Origin: Dipylidium caninum
Lineage: Eukaryota > Platyhelminthes > Cestoda > Cyclophyllidea > Dipylidiidae
Direction: 5' to 3'
NCBI GenBank assembly: GCA_017562135.1
Contig: QEYB01000588.1
Span: forward strand, 1-64,000
DNA length: 64,000 nt
Positions 11,530 to 23,942 of this stretch are shown one piece after another (positions within the stretch are counted from its first letter, which is position 1; each line of letters begins with the position of its first letter). Below the pieces are notes generated by a model. It saw only the letters and a list, made by a program, of their open reading frames with translations, ran no database searches and was not told the DNA's origin. The translations under genes were made by a program, and so were the position numbers.

Positions 11530-12322
11530 TCTGGACAAACGGTGAAAGCGGTAGAAGGTGACCTTCAGTGTCGACCAGAGAATGAATTAATTCACAAAAG
11601 AATAACTAACTACAGCAGACGAAGTAGAGCAGATTGTAACGGGATGAGCCAACTGTTCGTTGCGAACTTGTTAACATATTTCCAAAAGAAAAATTAAGAA
11701 AGTCATCATATCGATGTAGGGACGAAAGGTATTTATGGCAATAATTGGCCACGTTTTTTTAATTTTTTTGTTGGCATTTTTTTATGCGTTTTTTGATGTT
11801 CATTATGTGAACAAAATAAATGAAGCACGGTTCGATGTCCAAAGTGCTTAATGTTGCGAGGACAGAATAATTCGGTCACTAATATAGGATCAAAGGCCGC
11901 TCGAAATTTCTCGGGTTGGTCTAACCTAAATTAAATTGTTAAGCTTTGCTATTCAAAACAAGTTGTTGTGACACGCATCCTTTGGCGAGAAATTACGGAT
12001 CCTTCAGATTTGATGACATTACCCGAAAGGAGACCCGCCGAAATCGAAACTTTACTACGAACATGTATTTTAACACGCATCATTTCGCAAAATATTAGAT
12101 CCTGGCGATTGGAGTTGGGCGCAAAATGTTTCCTGCTTATAGCCACGAAAGCTGTACAAGTAATATCTATGTAGATCACTTGCTATTTCTTTACTTTTTG
12201 GCACATGTCCCCGACAAATCTCTCATTTCGTAAACGGACTTAAAGTGAGTCAAATGACCATCCCAACTTGCTGGCGGGCATCTCTCATCCTTTCGCCTGT
12301 TACGGGCGCAGCTGAGTCGTCC
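11530..12322. other. Intergenic region with an imperfect direct repeat
   Basis: AT-rich spacer between GTF2H5 (-) and NDUFA1 (+), so it should hold both promoters. An imperfect repeat of about 33 bases is seen at 11971-12003 and 12074-12108 (both begin ACACGCATC and end near GATCCT). A 68-codon plus-strand frame spans the two copies but shows no domain. Confidence 0.4.
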
Positions 12323-12567
12323 ATGTGGTATGAAATTATTCCGTCCTTTGCGATTATGCTCGGTGCTGCTGCTCTCATGGATCCTTTATCCAAGTGCTGT
12401 TCGTACATCTTCTACCGAAGAGTAAGATATACTCATGTATGTTATGATCCTAGTGGGCTGGGCCAGACTTCTTTCATAATCGCGGGGATTTTGCGATTTT
12501 CCTGAGAGATCGTGATGTGGCTGGGACGCACTGGCGGATGAAGGGTCTGGAAGCTGTGGAGGACTGA
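12323..12567 (+). CDS. NDUFA1: NADH dehydrogenase [ubiquinone] 1 alpha subcomplex subunit 1 (MWFE)
   Basis: Two exons, 12323-12421 and 12454-12567, separated by a 32-nt GT-AG intron, give exactly 70 residues, the size of human NDUFA1. The N-terminus MWYEIIPSF matches the family signature MWFEILP, followed by a single hydrophobic membrane segment (about residues 5-20). The C-terminus has the conserved pattern RDRDVAG.....MKGLE, comparable with the human RDRRISG.....SKGLE. MWFE is an accessory subunit anchored in the inner mitochondrial membrane and needed for complex I assembly. The middle part (residues 30-45) is poorly conserved, so the exact acceptor is an inference from phase and length. 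The gene lies close to GTF2H5, transcribed away from it. Confidence 0.85.
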
Positions 12568-15500
12568 AACACTCTCATGGTTTTACAGTAGCAAGAGACA
12601 GTCCCTGGTTCTTGCTTAGTTGTGATTTGTCGACCCACGTTCGTGGCTTTGTACTCTCTTCCCCCGCCAGGCATTAGCGCCCTTCCTGCACTTGGCCCTC
12701 AAGTACTTTGCACCGTACCTGACTTGGTTGCCCACTTCTACGCATTCACTGTCCACCTTGGTGTAGGTATAATTGCTTGTCCTAGTCATGTTTCTGTACC
12801 ATTTCGCGTGGAGCCCCTGTGGTCGGCCTAATTCACGAGGTAGGGCTTTACTGCGTGCTTGCTCTCGTTATGTTGCCTAATCACTTGGGACACTGGGGAA
12901 GCTCTTTTAACACATTCAAACCGCCACAGGCAGGAGGACAAGCGCAAGCGGGTCTGGGCATATTGATTACAGACTACTTTTAGGAGGCCGCAAGTGAGAG
13001 GAATCGAAGGGTACGAGTCAAAGAAGAAATAGCTAAATCGGGTGGGCAAACTAAGAGGAGCGGGAGGCGCTTGCGGGGGACGAGAAAGCACGAGGGTGGA
13101 GTCGAAAGCGGAGAACCGGGAGGGCATCTGCCGCGCCAGACGCCTGGCCACGTCAGCCATTCCCATTCGGCGAAGTTGCTAAAATCGAGGTGAAGTTGGT
13201 TCACTTCTTTAGATGGCTTTGGAGATGGGGACTATGAAATGAGACTACCTCAATCATCCAGGGGAAGGCGATGCTGGCGCAGTCCGTCATGGCCTTTTCA
13301 CGTCCAGGGTCTGAGTGTTTGACTCCCAGAACGGTGGCAGACGATGATGCTTTGCCCGAGGGTGGGTCCAGCTGTCAGAAGGGGGGGTAAATAGGTGTCG
13401 GATGAGCTTGAGTTTAGTTCAACAGGGACTGCACCCCCGCTGTTAGACAACTCTCAATTTCTTCTACGTAGACGACGAAGTGCCTCTTTTGGTCCTGGCC
13501 GCGTGTCCCAGTGATACTTGCCCGCAGGAGACATAATATGACTGGCATGTAGATCGGGAAAGCGCAGGATTCGTGATTGGCTTTCATAATTTTTTATGAT
13601 GGGATTCAAGTCTAGTCGTGGGCGGGGTGTGTGCTTGGGCCTGCGAGTATTTCACAATAAAGCCTTGGAAGGCCAGCATGCTTATGCAATGAAAGAATGG
13701 TTTAATTAGGAAGTCGGGGGTTGGGGCCACTCATTACTGTTTGCTAGGTTGTTGTCTCCCATCCTATTTCCGCGTGAATTTTCAAAGAAAGGTTTAAGAA
13801 GAAGTGCGAAACGACAGATGGAGGCGTTGTGACTCAGACTCCTCGTTTCAGGGCACCGTGGTCTTTGGTGTGTCGGCGCCCACAGTAAGCACGGCCGATC
13901 GCTGACTGCAACATCTGAGGCGTTTGACGCACTCCTTGAGAGAGGAGAGAGGAAAAGCACTGAAGAATTTTCTTATCCCCAGTTTAGTCTTTTCCGTAAT
14001 ATGATTTGGCAGTATCACGGGACAGAGGCGTCAACTTTAACGAAGATGAAAATAAGCGAGTCTTCATCCGTGGCGCACGACCTTGAGGCATCTCGGTCTC
14101 ATCTGCCTCACCTCACGACATCCGAGTGTAAGACTAATTACTCCGAAAGCGCAATGTGTCCACCCTAACAAGTTTATTTGGTGGATTTGATGTCCAGAAA
14201 ATTGTCATTGTGCGGAACATTTGAAAGAACGTGTGTTGTCCATCACACTTGATGACGAATGGGCCCCCTCCCTCAAGTCACTCTCTGCGTGTTAGTCGGC
14301 CGACAAAGTAGATGGGCGCACCGCTAACCTTAGATATCGACGCATCAAGTGACCAGACGCCTTCACAAGCGGTAAAAGAAGACGCATATTTTAAGGGATA
14401 CCTGTTTTGTTCTCTTTAGGCAAATACAGCGTTGAGTACTGGACGCCACTTATCTCTTGATACATTACACCCTCAGACTACATTAATCGGTCGCCACACT
14501 GCAACATTGACCAGACAACAAGTGCAGAAGTTTAAAAAAACCCACCACCCAATTATTTTACTCGCAATTGTGGAGACATAGAAACGCCGCTGAATCGGAA
14601 TAATAAACGCCGAATTTCAAAACGACTGGCTCAACATACTTGAATAGGCACAAGAAGGACGACGCCAGTCATATCTGTTGTTCACTACATATTCTATGCT
14701 CATTGTGCCAATGGCCACGAACTGGAAATTTTGATATTTGAACGACCCGGAGGGAAGGTTCGGGATGAAGAGAATACAATAAATCTTATCAGAATCCTTC
14801 ATCCTAGGTTGGCCACTGGTAATTTTAGCTACATGCAGAACTACACTTTTGCAAAAGGTGAGGAGAGGTGTAGCTCTTGCTGCTTGAAGCAAAGTAGATT
14901 CATCTTATTGAAGACAATGCTACTGACCTTATTTTGACTTTCCGGCGGGAGTTGTCGCAACGAGAAAACAGGTCAATGATAATTCAAAAGGAAAAGTAGC
15001 TGCCCCTAGGATGCTGGTGCACGCCCGGACGCCTTGTGCAACGCTGTCTGCCCGCAATCCACGGGTAGGATTTCCTGACAGAAACTACGACTGTTGGAGC
15101 ACGTTGCCTCGCTTCTGCTGCAGTAAACCCCGATTAACTTGCCACATCATTGTTTTCCCAGGCATTTTCGTCACAACATTCCTCCTCATTGCCTGCAACC
15201 GTGCCAGCAAGTGATAAAGGGCCACGAAAAAGTTGGTGGATAACAGCGTCGGTTGTGGGACATACCGGGTGCGTCTGGCGACTTTCCTCTCAAGCGAATG
15301 GTTTTGTCTTCCGAGAGAAACAGTCGTGGTCCCCTTCCAAATATCTCCCCATTCTGGAAACGCCACTTTCGTCTTGACACATCGCCTCTCAGATCCACAT
15401 GAGTTGTGGCATAAACTGCCGTTCACCGCCATACCCCCGCAACTCTCTCGCATGTTAATGGGGAATTTATTCGGGAATGGGCCTGCTGGTGATCGCGGAT

Positions 15501-17303
15501 GCCAAACATTAGCGGAAGTGTTGCTATTGGCATGTGCTTGAAGAAATACATGCGATCATGCTTCTCCTGTCCGCTCGCAAGTTGTAATGGGTCTCGTACC
15601 GGCGAACACTTCTGTGAACATTGCGAGAGGATCGAGTGTCTCTACACTCGCCAATGGGTCCGCATCCCATAAACTCTGATGGGCAATCAGACTGGCGTAA
15701 TAGGTGAGATATCAGCGCCCTACGGAAGTAGGGCTGAGCGCTAAGCTAGCAGAACGCGTTCGACTCAAGTTGTAAAATTCAGAGTGATTTCCTCAGGAAG
15801 TGTTTTCTGAAATAGGAGAGAGGGAGTCGGCGTCCACTCTACCATTTGTGTGTGGGCTTCAGCGAATACGTAGATGTGAACGGTTTGAAGATGAGAAGAA
15901 ACAGCAAGCTCCACAGGCATTTTGTTGGGATGCCACCAGTTACTCGCACACGAGAGCATATAAAGTCAACAAATGTCTAATTCGTCAAACAAAAACGAAG
16001 TTACACCTAAAGACGTGTTACTTCGCGAATTAAACGAGCAAGTTCAAAGAGTCTCGGTGCATGAAATTACCAGAGATCTAATGGAGAGCCAAATGTGAAT
16101 TTACAAAATCACCAACAGAAGTGTAAAAATGTGATAAAAAACTGAGGGCACCAAGGACGCAGACGGAGGACGTGGCCTCGAGGGCACGTCTTTTCATTGA
16201 GGCAGAGACACTAACAGACTGACAGGCAGACAGTCCGATAAAGTGAAGAAGGTAGAAGTGAAAGGCGAAAAGTGGAGCCACGTCTGAGTGAACGCAAATG
16301 CAGACCACACTTAGATTGGTGTGTCGTAAGTCTGGCAGAGAGGTGAGGGCGTTTTTGTGAGAAAATCCGCTTTACCTTTCATTCACCCTGCCACCGTGTC
16401 TTCGTTAAAGCTTAATTGCGCCTTTTTTTGCTACGGGAGCACTTGCAGTCTACACCCAACTGAGTGACATTTATTTGTTTAAGGTGACCCTCAATAAACG
16501 AATAAGTCGGCTTCTCGCCAGCCTCGATAATCTGTCAACTGTTTGGCCTTCTCTTGCAGGGGAACAGTAAAAATATTTCAGGTATGCGGGGTAGACGCAC
16601 GAGAAGTGTGGTGGTAATACATTCAGACCGGAGCAATCAGAAGCAGTGCAGGAACACAGTCGCCCTAACTTAGTGATCGCCAGAGAGGCGCTTTGCCGGC
16701 TCCCATGCACCTCCTAAGTAGTCATTTTTCCCGTCCTGCTTCAATGATGTCGACAATGTCTCCCCGACCCTTCCCGTTAGACCGCGTCTTTTCTCATTTC
16801 GGCACCTACATGGCGCCTTTAGGAGTTTACACCCACCACCCCGACATTCCGTGCCCCGTCCGCTACCCCGCACGTCGTCTCCACTACCCAACCGCTCACA
16901 AATCACCGACTTCGTCTTCCCTGCCGAGGCTACTTCTATGCTGAACAAACACGCAGTCTGGCCACCTTGACCCGCACAAAAGCCATGTCGACGGAAGCTG
17001 AAACAGACTCTGGCCACATCACCTTTCTCGCGACACTTATCGCGCCAGTCAACATGATTGCCCTCTTCAACAAGTCTACCTCCACGCGCTCAGACACTGC
17101 ATTCTCAGCATCGTGTGCTGCAAGAGGAGAGGAGTTCACGCAGTCGAGGAGGGCGGAGTGGGAGGGGGAGGCTCGGAGAAGTGGCGGAGGAGCACAAGGA
17201 GATTGTCGACACCGCATGCCGGGGACAGCAAGCTCGGGAGGTGAAAGGGGGAGGCGGGCTGGGCGACCGGGAGGAGACGGAGAGGAAGGTGGCCACCTCG
17301 AGG
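12568..17303. other. Long region without recognised genes
   Basis: Many open frames of 60-120 codons exist on both strands, but none has a recognisable domain, a consistent splice framework or a frame clearly preferred over its overlaps. From about 16680 the sequence becomes GC-rich with overlapping artefactual frames. No RNA gene or complete mobile element was recognised. Confidence 0.45.
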
Positions 17304-17594
17304 TCAGACAGGAGACCTGGTCAACTGGCAGACGAACCCGCTGAAGCCGGGTGGACAGAGGCAGTGACACTTCTTCCACGGCATCGACGGACGCCACAGA
17401 CGTCCGCCGTTGAGGCAGGCTGGCAGGCACTGGCGAACGCTGTAGATGCAGGCCAGCAGGTGCTCGCTTTCACGCAGTGCCGTGGACGACGGCGAGAGCA
17501 ACGCTGGAGGCGGCGGTGCAGAGACGACGAGCAGTGGGACGAAGACGAGGAGGAAGAGGAGGAGGAGGAAAGGGATGTGGCGGGTTGGAGGCAT
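17304..17594 (-). CDS. Exon encoding a possible signal peptide and one EGF-like domain
   Basis: From ATG at 17594 the frame gives a Leu/Val-rich hydrophobic N-terminus (about residues 8-25, ending VVSA), a Pro/Ser linker, and then a cysteine pattern C-LPA-C-L-NGG...C-H-C-L-C-PPGFSG-FV-C, a typical EGF-like signature (compare C.NGG....C.C.PGF.G..C). This suggests a secreted or membrane protein. The open frame stops at 17304; a possible donor (CCAG|GTCTCC, near 17324) lies just after the last Cys, so this is probably one exon of a larger gene whose other exons I cannot assign. Caution: the poly-Leu stretch is encoded by a GAG/GGA simple repeat (17540-17575 on the plus strand), so the signal peptide could be a low-complexity artefact. 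Confidence 0.45.
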   Translation of the reverse strand: MPPTRHIPFLLLLFLLVFVPLLVVSAPPPPALLSPSSTALRESEHLLACIYSVRQCLPACLNGGRLWRPSMPWKKCHCLCPPGFSGFVCQLTRSPV

Positions 17595-19465
17595 TTGCAA
17601 TGTGTGTCGGTGGAGGCGTCACCACACCCCTTTTATGCCGTTGTCGAGCGCACCGTCTCCTCGGTGCCGCCTTTCTGCGCTGCGAATGTGCATTTCTTCA
17701 CCTTTCTTGAGCCATTTGCTGAGAGCCTTATCTTTTCGCCTCGCGACGCCTCTCCTTGCATCACCCAATGCGACACATTGACGGAGTGAGTTGACGGAGT
17801 TGAAGATGCCCAAATATCTTTCTCCCGCAGCTCCAGTCTGTCACTGAAGTGTAGAGTTTTCCGCCACCTGGGTGAACTCCAGCACTTATCCCTGGCTTGT
17901 GCAAGCGTCACCCGCTTTTGCCTCCTTTCTCACGCGAACACTCCGGACGGCTGAGAAACAGAGCCTAGTGACAAGTCGCTGTGTTCTTTCATTCCGCTAT
18001 CCCCAATTCAGTCAATCTTGGAGGCTCTTTCTAACCTACCTACCACAATGTTTGTGGAACGCGTTTCCGTCTTAGTCGGAGTGACAATTAGTCTTATGTT
18101 GAGAAGCCTTTCTCATGAGTTGTGTCTTGCTCATTACGGTTGACAGCAGGGCTGTCATAAAGTTGCCTGTCAAAAGTTTCCCATCCAATCCTGCGCCCCA
18201 AAGGACGTCCATCCAAATTTCTCCCAGAAATCCCGATTTTTTAATTTTTACATTTCTATTACACAATTTTCCGTACTTTTAGAATTTATCATTCTTCTAC
18301 TAATTGCAGATTAAGCCCCCTTTTCCCCTTGTTAGTCGTGATGCCGTTCTGAATGGTTCGTGATGTCGCGATTCAAAATGATCCCCGGTTGTAAAGCCAC
18401 TATCACAAGGGTGTGTGAAACTGAGTGTATAAAGGTCATTCATGTGCAAATTTATTACTGTCTTAAAATCACAATTTTGGCAACAGTGATTGTAACATCT
18501 GACTGCAATGAACTTGGACCCACGTCGTCATAGTGTCAGCGACTTCATTGAACACTTTCATCTCCTTTTGATGAGCATTGAGCTAAACAATTGTTAAACA
18601 GGGGAACAAGCTTTCTTCCCTTCGGTTTAGATGTCAGCCTCCATAAAGCGTTTCTACTTAGGCCTTTACTCAGTCGAGTGCGATCACGCTATATGTTCCG
18701 TCATGAATTCGTCTTTTTGAGATTGTTTTTAATCTTCTCTGCCATTCTTCACTTAAACATAAAATCACCTTCCAATTCCCAATCAGTAAGTGCCTTTTTT
18801 GCTTAATAACAATACAGTATTTTTGAAAACTGCTTCAGTTTCCCAAGTTACAAGGAACTTGAAATATACTTGCTTTGGCGAGTCAGACAAGCCATAATTT
18901 TTCGAAAAGTTAAAGTCCATTTTTGCACGCTTGATAAAATTGTCGCGCAATGTAAAATAGAAACTTTTCCTAACTTTAGCGAATTCATAAACTTCGGCGA
19001 AATTTTAATTGCAGTACAAACGGACAGTTTATCTCGTTCCATACATCCTTTAAAGCAAGGCCGCCTTTATGAGTCTTTATTTTCATCTGGCCAAAGCGAA
19101 AAGTTTTATTTACTATTCAAAACGGTGACAGTACAGCATGACAAAGGCAAACGGAAGAGGAATCGCCTCCAATTAGCGATTGCTTCTTCGCGGTCAGGAT
19201 GAGGTAAGCCGATGACTTTCACGAGTCAGCATTCACACGACGCCCACGTTGCCACGCCTCCACCGCGGCGACGCCGCATTGCAAGGAAGCCTCAGAGGCG
19301 ACTTCAGAATTGACGCGGCAAATACCTTTTTACTCGAGACAGACGCCAGAGTAAGCGTGGACTCATAACGCCTTGTCATTCTCCTATTAGGTCGGAAACT
19401 CTGAAACGAGCTTTTATTACAAGTACGAAATGCAGAAGTGAAATTTTTCACATTATTTAGTGTAT
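17595..19465. other. No recognisable gene
   Basis: Short open frames only, and T/A-rich toward the right. No repeats or RNA genes that I can support. Confidence 0.4.
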
Positions 19466-19640
19466 TCAATCGGAGTAATTTCTTTTGGCATCTACAACTT
19501 TCTGCCAACAATCTGGCAAGTCATGTATGTTTTTGTGGAACGCATCTTTATTTTTATGGTCAATAAACGGTTATTGTAATTGTTTCCTCTTAAAACAATT
19601 TGTAAATGCAAAAGACTTATTTATCGGCCGGTCGGAGAAA
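19466..19640 (-). mobile_element. Degraded mariner-family transposase, C-terminal fragment
   Basis: Read on the minus strand, the end of this stretch encodes HDLPDCWQKVVDAK followed within a few residues by a stop. It matches the conserved C-terminus of mariner-type transposases (a pattern like ..LP.RWQKVV...G.Y..). Upstream, HLQIVLRG in a shifted frame corresponds to the HLF.SLQ..L.G block, so at least one frameshift and stops interrupt it. Only the 3' end of the coding region is recognisable; no inverted terminal repeats were seen. Similar fragments occur at 40491-40700 (-) and 44172-44482 (+), so this is a family of old, inactive copies. Confidence 0.7.
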
Positions 19641-20255
19641 TATCGCATGAACATGGAGAATGTGCTAAAATTTGACAGTGTGGCGAGGAGTTAATTTGTC
19701 GACAGTAGTTGAGACTATGCGGACGTCTCTCAGCGTTCCCCTCGTACACTGACGTGTCGATTGATAAATGCTGGTTCCTTTTTCTTCGTAAGTTCTCTCT
19801 CATGCATGACATCAATTTAATGCACGGCAATGGAATGATAGTGGAAGGAATGATTAATCACTCGGTGGGCATTTCACCATGTGCTAACCAAAATGCTTTT
19901 ATGATGAAATTGCGACTCAGGGGTGTGTCTTTGGGTGTCTTCTTACCCACCCGCTTGTTTGATCCTTTTCCATTATCATACAAAGTCTACTTTTCGCCAC
20001 AAATACGGTGTAGAAACGGCGGCAATGGTGTATTGCGAAGGAAGAAACGAAGATGCGCACTTGCTCTTGCGCTCGTTCGCTCCATCGTACGCCCGGGATA
20101 TATGATTCCGCTTTTTTTTCTTTACCTCTCACCGTACGCAGATTTTGTTATGACACAGCCGTAGCCGTGTGGATGGCAAGTCCCTTGTTAGTTATGACTT
20201 AAGGTCGCGTCACGAATAATTCCATGGATGAGTCGAATTCAACAGGCGTTGTCCT

Positions 20256-20395
20256 CAACTCCTCCTTGTTGCCACCATGAGCCGGTGGTCTTCCTCGAGA
20301 CGAGGCTCATTGACGCTTCTCAAGTTGCCAGAACGAAAGTCCCGGAACCAACATCGAGCACTTTTCCATCGGTGGATCCACCTCCAAATGCCACA
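20256..20395 (+). repeat. Dispersed GC-rich repeat, copy 1
   Basis: Contains the blocks GAGCCGGTGGTCTTCCTCG, TTGCCAGAACGAAAGTCCCG and ACCAACATCGAGCAC, ending near ATCGGTGGATCC. The same ordered blocks recur, diverged, at 41339-41463 and 42745-42900. A short frame (MSRWSSSRRG...) runs through copies 1 and 3, but with different downstream frames, so I regard it as repeat-derived rather than a gene. Confidence 0.75.
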
Positions 20396-20399
20396 TTCA

Positions 20400-22820
20400 T
20401 GTTTATCGAAGCTTGATCCGCTTCACAGCAGTTTCGTCACAAGCTCAACTATCAGGGCGAGGAAGGATGTTATTCTGCTCTGCAATGCAGAGCACAACCA
20501 TACGAGGCGATATGATGGGCCTCCAATCTGATTAAAACAAACACAGTATAGTTCATTTTCTCCAAAGCTGTTGCAGGTCATTACGGACTGGACAGGACTC
20601 AGCATAAGCAAACCTGACCTGTCAGAACTAAGAAATGGATTTTTCGATCACGTGAAATGAATCCAGAACGAAGCACTGCATACCACACGCGCAGTCCGTC
20701 CATCCAAGGGATTGTCAAAAGGATGCCGGACGTTTTATCGAAGGGGTGAGCGAGGGCGGGGCGATGATGTAGGGAAATTTCTGTCCGATTAGGTGAAGGT
20801 GGCCTACTGAAGAACACTGCGATGATCATCCAGCAGCAACCTTTTCGGAATAAATTACACACAACCTTTTGTTACAAAGCCAGATATTGTGGAAGTGAGC
20901 CCTGCATTGCAGTTGGGCACCGAAAAGTATCGCTCCACCTCCCGTGGCGTATTCCCCTCCTCGTCACCCAACAAATCCTTTATTTCCAGGTAAAATTTAC
21001 CTCCACCCTGAGATGCCTTATTTGCAGAACTAATACTCCTTATACTACTGATTACCATTTGAGCAGAACTTTAAAAAACTGCTGACAAGAGGAATAGGAA
21101 ATACAATGTCCTTTTCTACCACACAAACAGATGGGCGATTCTGTAACGAAGAGATTACCAAGAACACCAAAATATGGTGTTAAAATTTCTCCGAACTTTG
21201 AGCGAAGGTGTTCAGTGCAAGAGCCGCTTTACAAATTACTCCTACTTGGAGAGGAGCTCCCCTTCCTTTATGTCTTTCACTCTTGCCTTTGTAGCCCTAC
21301 CGAACTTGCCCACAAAGCACAACCACCGCGAGACTCGTCAGTTCCCCCATGGGCCACCAAATTATTCATTTTCATACTATTCGAACGTTAACTTTAATAC
21401 CACGTCACTACTCCGATAAGTTTGGCAAATCTCAAGCCATGCACATGCCTGCGATCGCCGCACAACCACGCCCCAGTTTACTAGCAACTAATCGGCCGAT
21501 GCCTAAGATCTTACCGGCACAAATTGACAAGCGGGTTAGTCACATTAAGAATTGGCGTTAGATTGTTAAGCGTGTTTAACCAAGCACAAGACTACTTTGC
21601 CGCCGCTATTTGCAGTACCCGGATGCTCTTCTGTCTTGCTGGTCAGAATGGTAAGTCGTTTGTACTATTTCTGGGAAGCTTAGCTCGGTACTAATATCAT
21701 ATCACTAACAACCGTGTTTTCCGGGAAAATAGTCGTGGAAGGAAAACCAACACTCGAGATGCAAGAACCCCTAATCAAGTTATCTCGATGCATTATGCGA
21801 ACGTAGTTGTGTCGAAGATAAAGGACCTCTCGGACAGAAACTTACTATAAGAGTTTCTTTATGTTTATACACCAATGCCGCAAAATAATTAATCAACACA
21901 AGTCAAGTTACACCCGCGGCCTCTCGTGCGCATAAAAGGAAACTCTACTCCAAAACCCTGGTTGCCCAAATACTAAGAGAATACCCGGGGAACCGCAGAC
22001 ACCATCTTCAATCCCAATAACCCCAAAATAACAACACGCTCAGCTTGAGTCCTATTAAACAGAGACTAACAATATCAACGATGAGAGTCCAGCGTACTTT
22101 GCTCGAGAAATACATGTACACCGATTGGACCCTCCATACTTCCCGAAAACCTGAAGTAACAGCACTACATTATTTTCCCTGGTCAGAGATGTAAACCAGG
22201 CGGATAAACCAATCTAAAACGCAAAATTCACCAAATTCTGGTTTCATAATGCTTTAACGAAGTGACTCTCACCTCTGTCAAAGATTAATCTAACTCAGTC
22301 TGCAAGGATTACATAAAGTTGATTTGTAGATTAATTTAAAAAAGAAGTGAAAATAGTTCTCGAAAAGCTCTTTGAAGACCTTCGTACAGTCGTGAAAATG
22401 ATAGTTAACAAAAATCTTAGAAAATATAGAAAGGACTTGTAATTGGTCTTCAAGGGAAAGGTGAGCAGTAAATAAAAAGCTAGCACATGGAGGTCAAACA
22501 CGATTGAACAGCAGTTCTACAAGGGAAAAAGTTGATTTCAAGACAAACAGAAAAGAAAGGACGGTAACAAAGTTGGTCGGAAAAAAGCACGCAATTTTAA
22601 AGCGCATAAACCAATCATTTCTATGTAATTGGCTAATACATACGTTGAAGGAAATATTAAAAAAATATACTGAGGCAAACGTCCTTCAACTAACCTTGCA
22701 TAAGGGATGAATGAAAGCGAATACCAAGTCAGTGCGAGGGATTGAAGGATAGAAAAAAGGAGGCAAAGTGGTGCCTTCCGGTACTATACATAATGAAATA
22801 TAGAATAAATGCGAAATTAC
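20400..22820. other. No recognisable gene; one exon-like island
   Basis: Mostly unremarkable AT-rich sequence with short open frames. The one notable point is 21616-21650, a 35-base stretch framed by a good acceptor (GCTATTTGCAG) and a consensus donor (ATG|GTAAGT); I cannot connect it to any other exon. The missing last exon of the SFT2-domain gene should lie left of 22821 in this stretch but was not identified. Confidence 0.4.
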
Positions 22821-23322
<502 letters not shown>

Positions 23323-23942
23323 CGTGGCAAACGACTGAATGGCCAAAGGCTACAAGAAATCGGAGTCTAGGAGCCTAATACTTGAGGGTCATTCACAGGC
23401 AAGGCCATTCGAGTAAAAGAAATTACAGATCATGACGTAATTTTTAAAGGCGGCGATAATTGCGGTAGAAAGGCCAATTTTTTGAAAGCCGGATTAATAA
23501 ACTCAAATTGTGACAAAGATTGTCACATACATGTGTATTCTGCAACATTGAAAGGCAAATAATGCTTAGCTCCAGTGAATCGTAAATTCGTTTTAGGTAT
23601 ACGATGAAATTGGTAAAAGAAGTGGATGATGCCTCTCTATGAATGTCTTAATAGCTTGACCGAATCGATCGGCAGAGTTGGTCGACCTATTTCATAACAT
23701 GCGTCAAGACGCCATAATTATTAACGGATAAGTTGCATTATTTTGGGTCAACTTCCACGTAGAAAAAAGTAACATGAATAGCCAGATCACGGCAAATTAA
23801 CCGTTTCAAGGATTTTGTTTTTTGCGAGTTCACTCGACGGCGATATTTCGTCAGCTTCAAAAATTGCACGCCTCGAATTCCTTTATCTTGATTGGCTAAG
23901 CGGGGTAAGTGGGAGTTTTAGCCTGTTGTCGTTGTGTGCATC
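23323..23942. promoter_or_regulatory. Shared divergent upstream region of SFT2D-type gene and bystin
   Basis: 620 bp separate the two start codons, which point away from each other, so both promoters should be here. No TATA box or other element can be named with confidence. Within it, TTTTAG at about 23915-23920 precedes the bystin ATG by 22 bases and could be a 5' splice or trans-splice acceptor. Confidence 0.4.
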
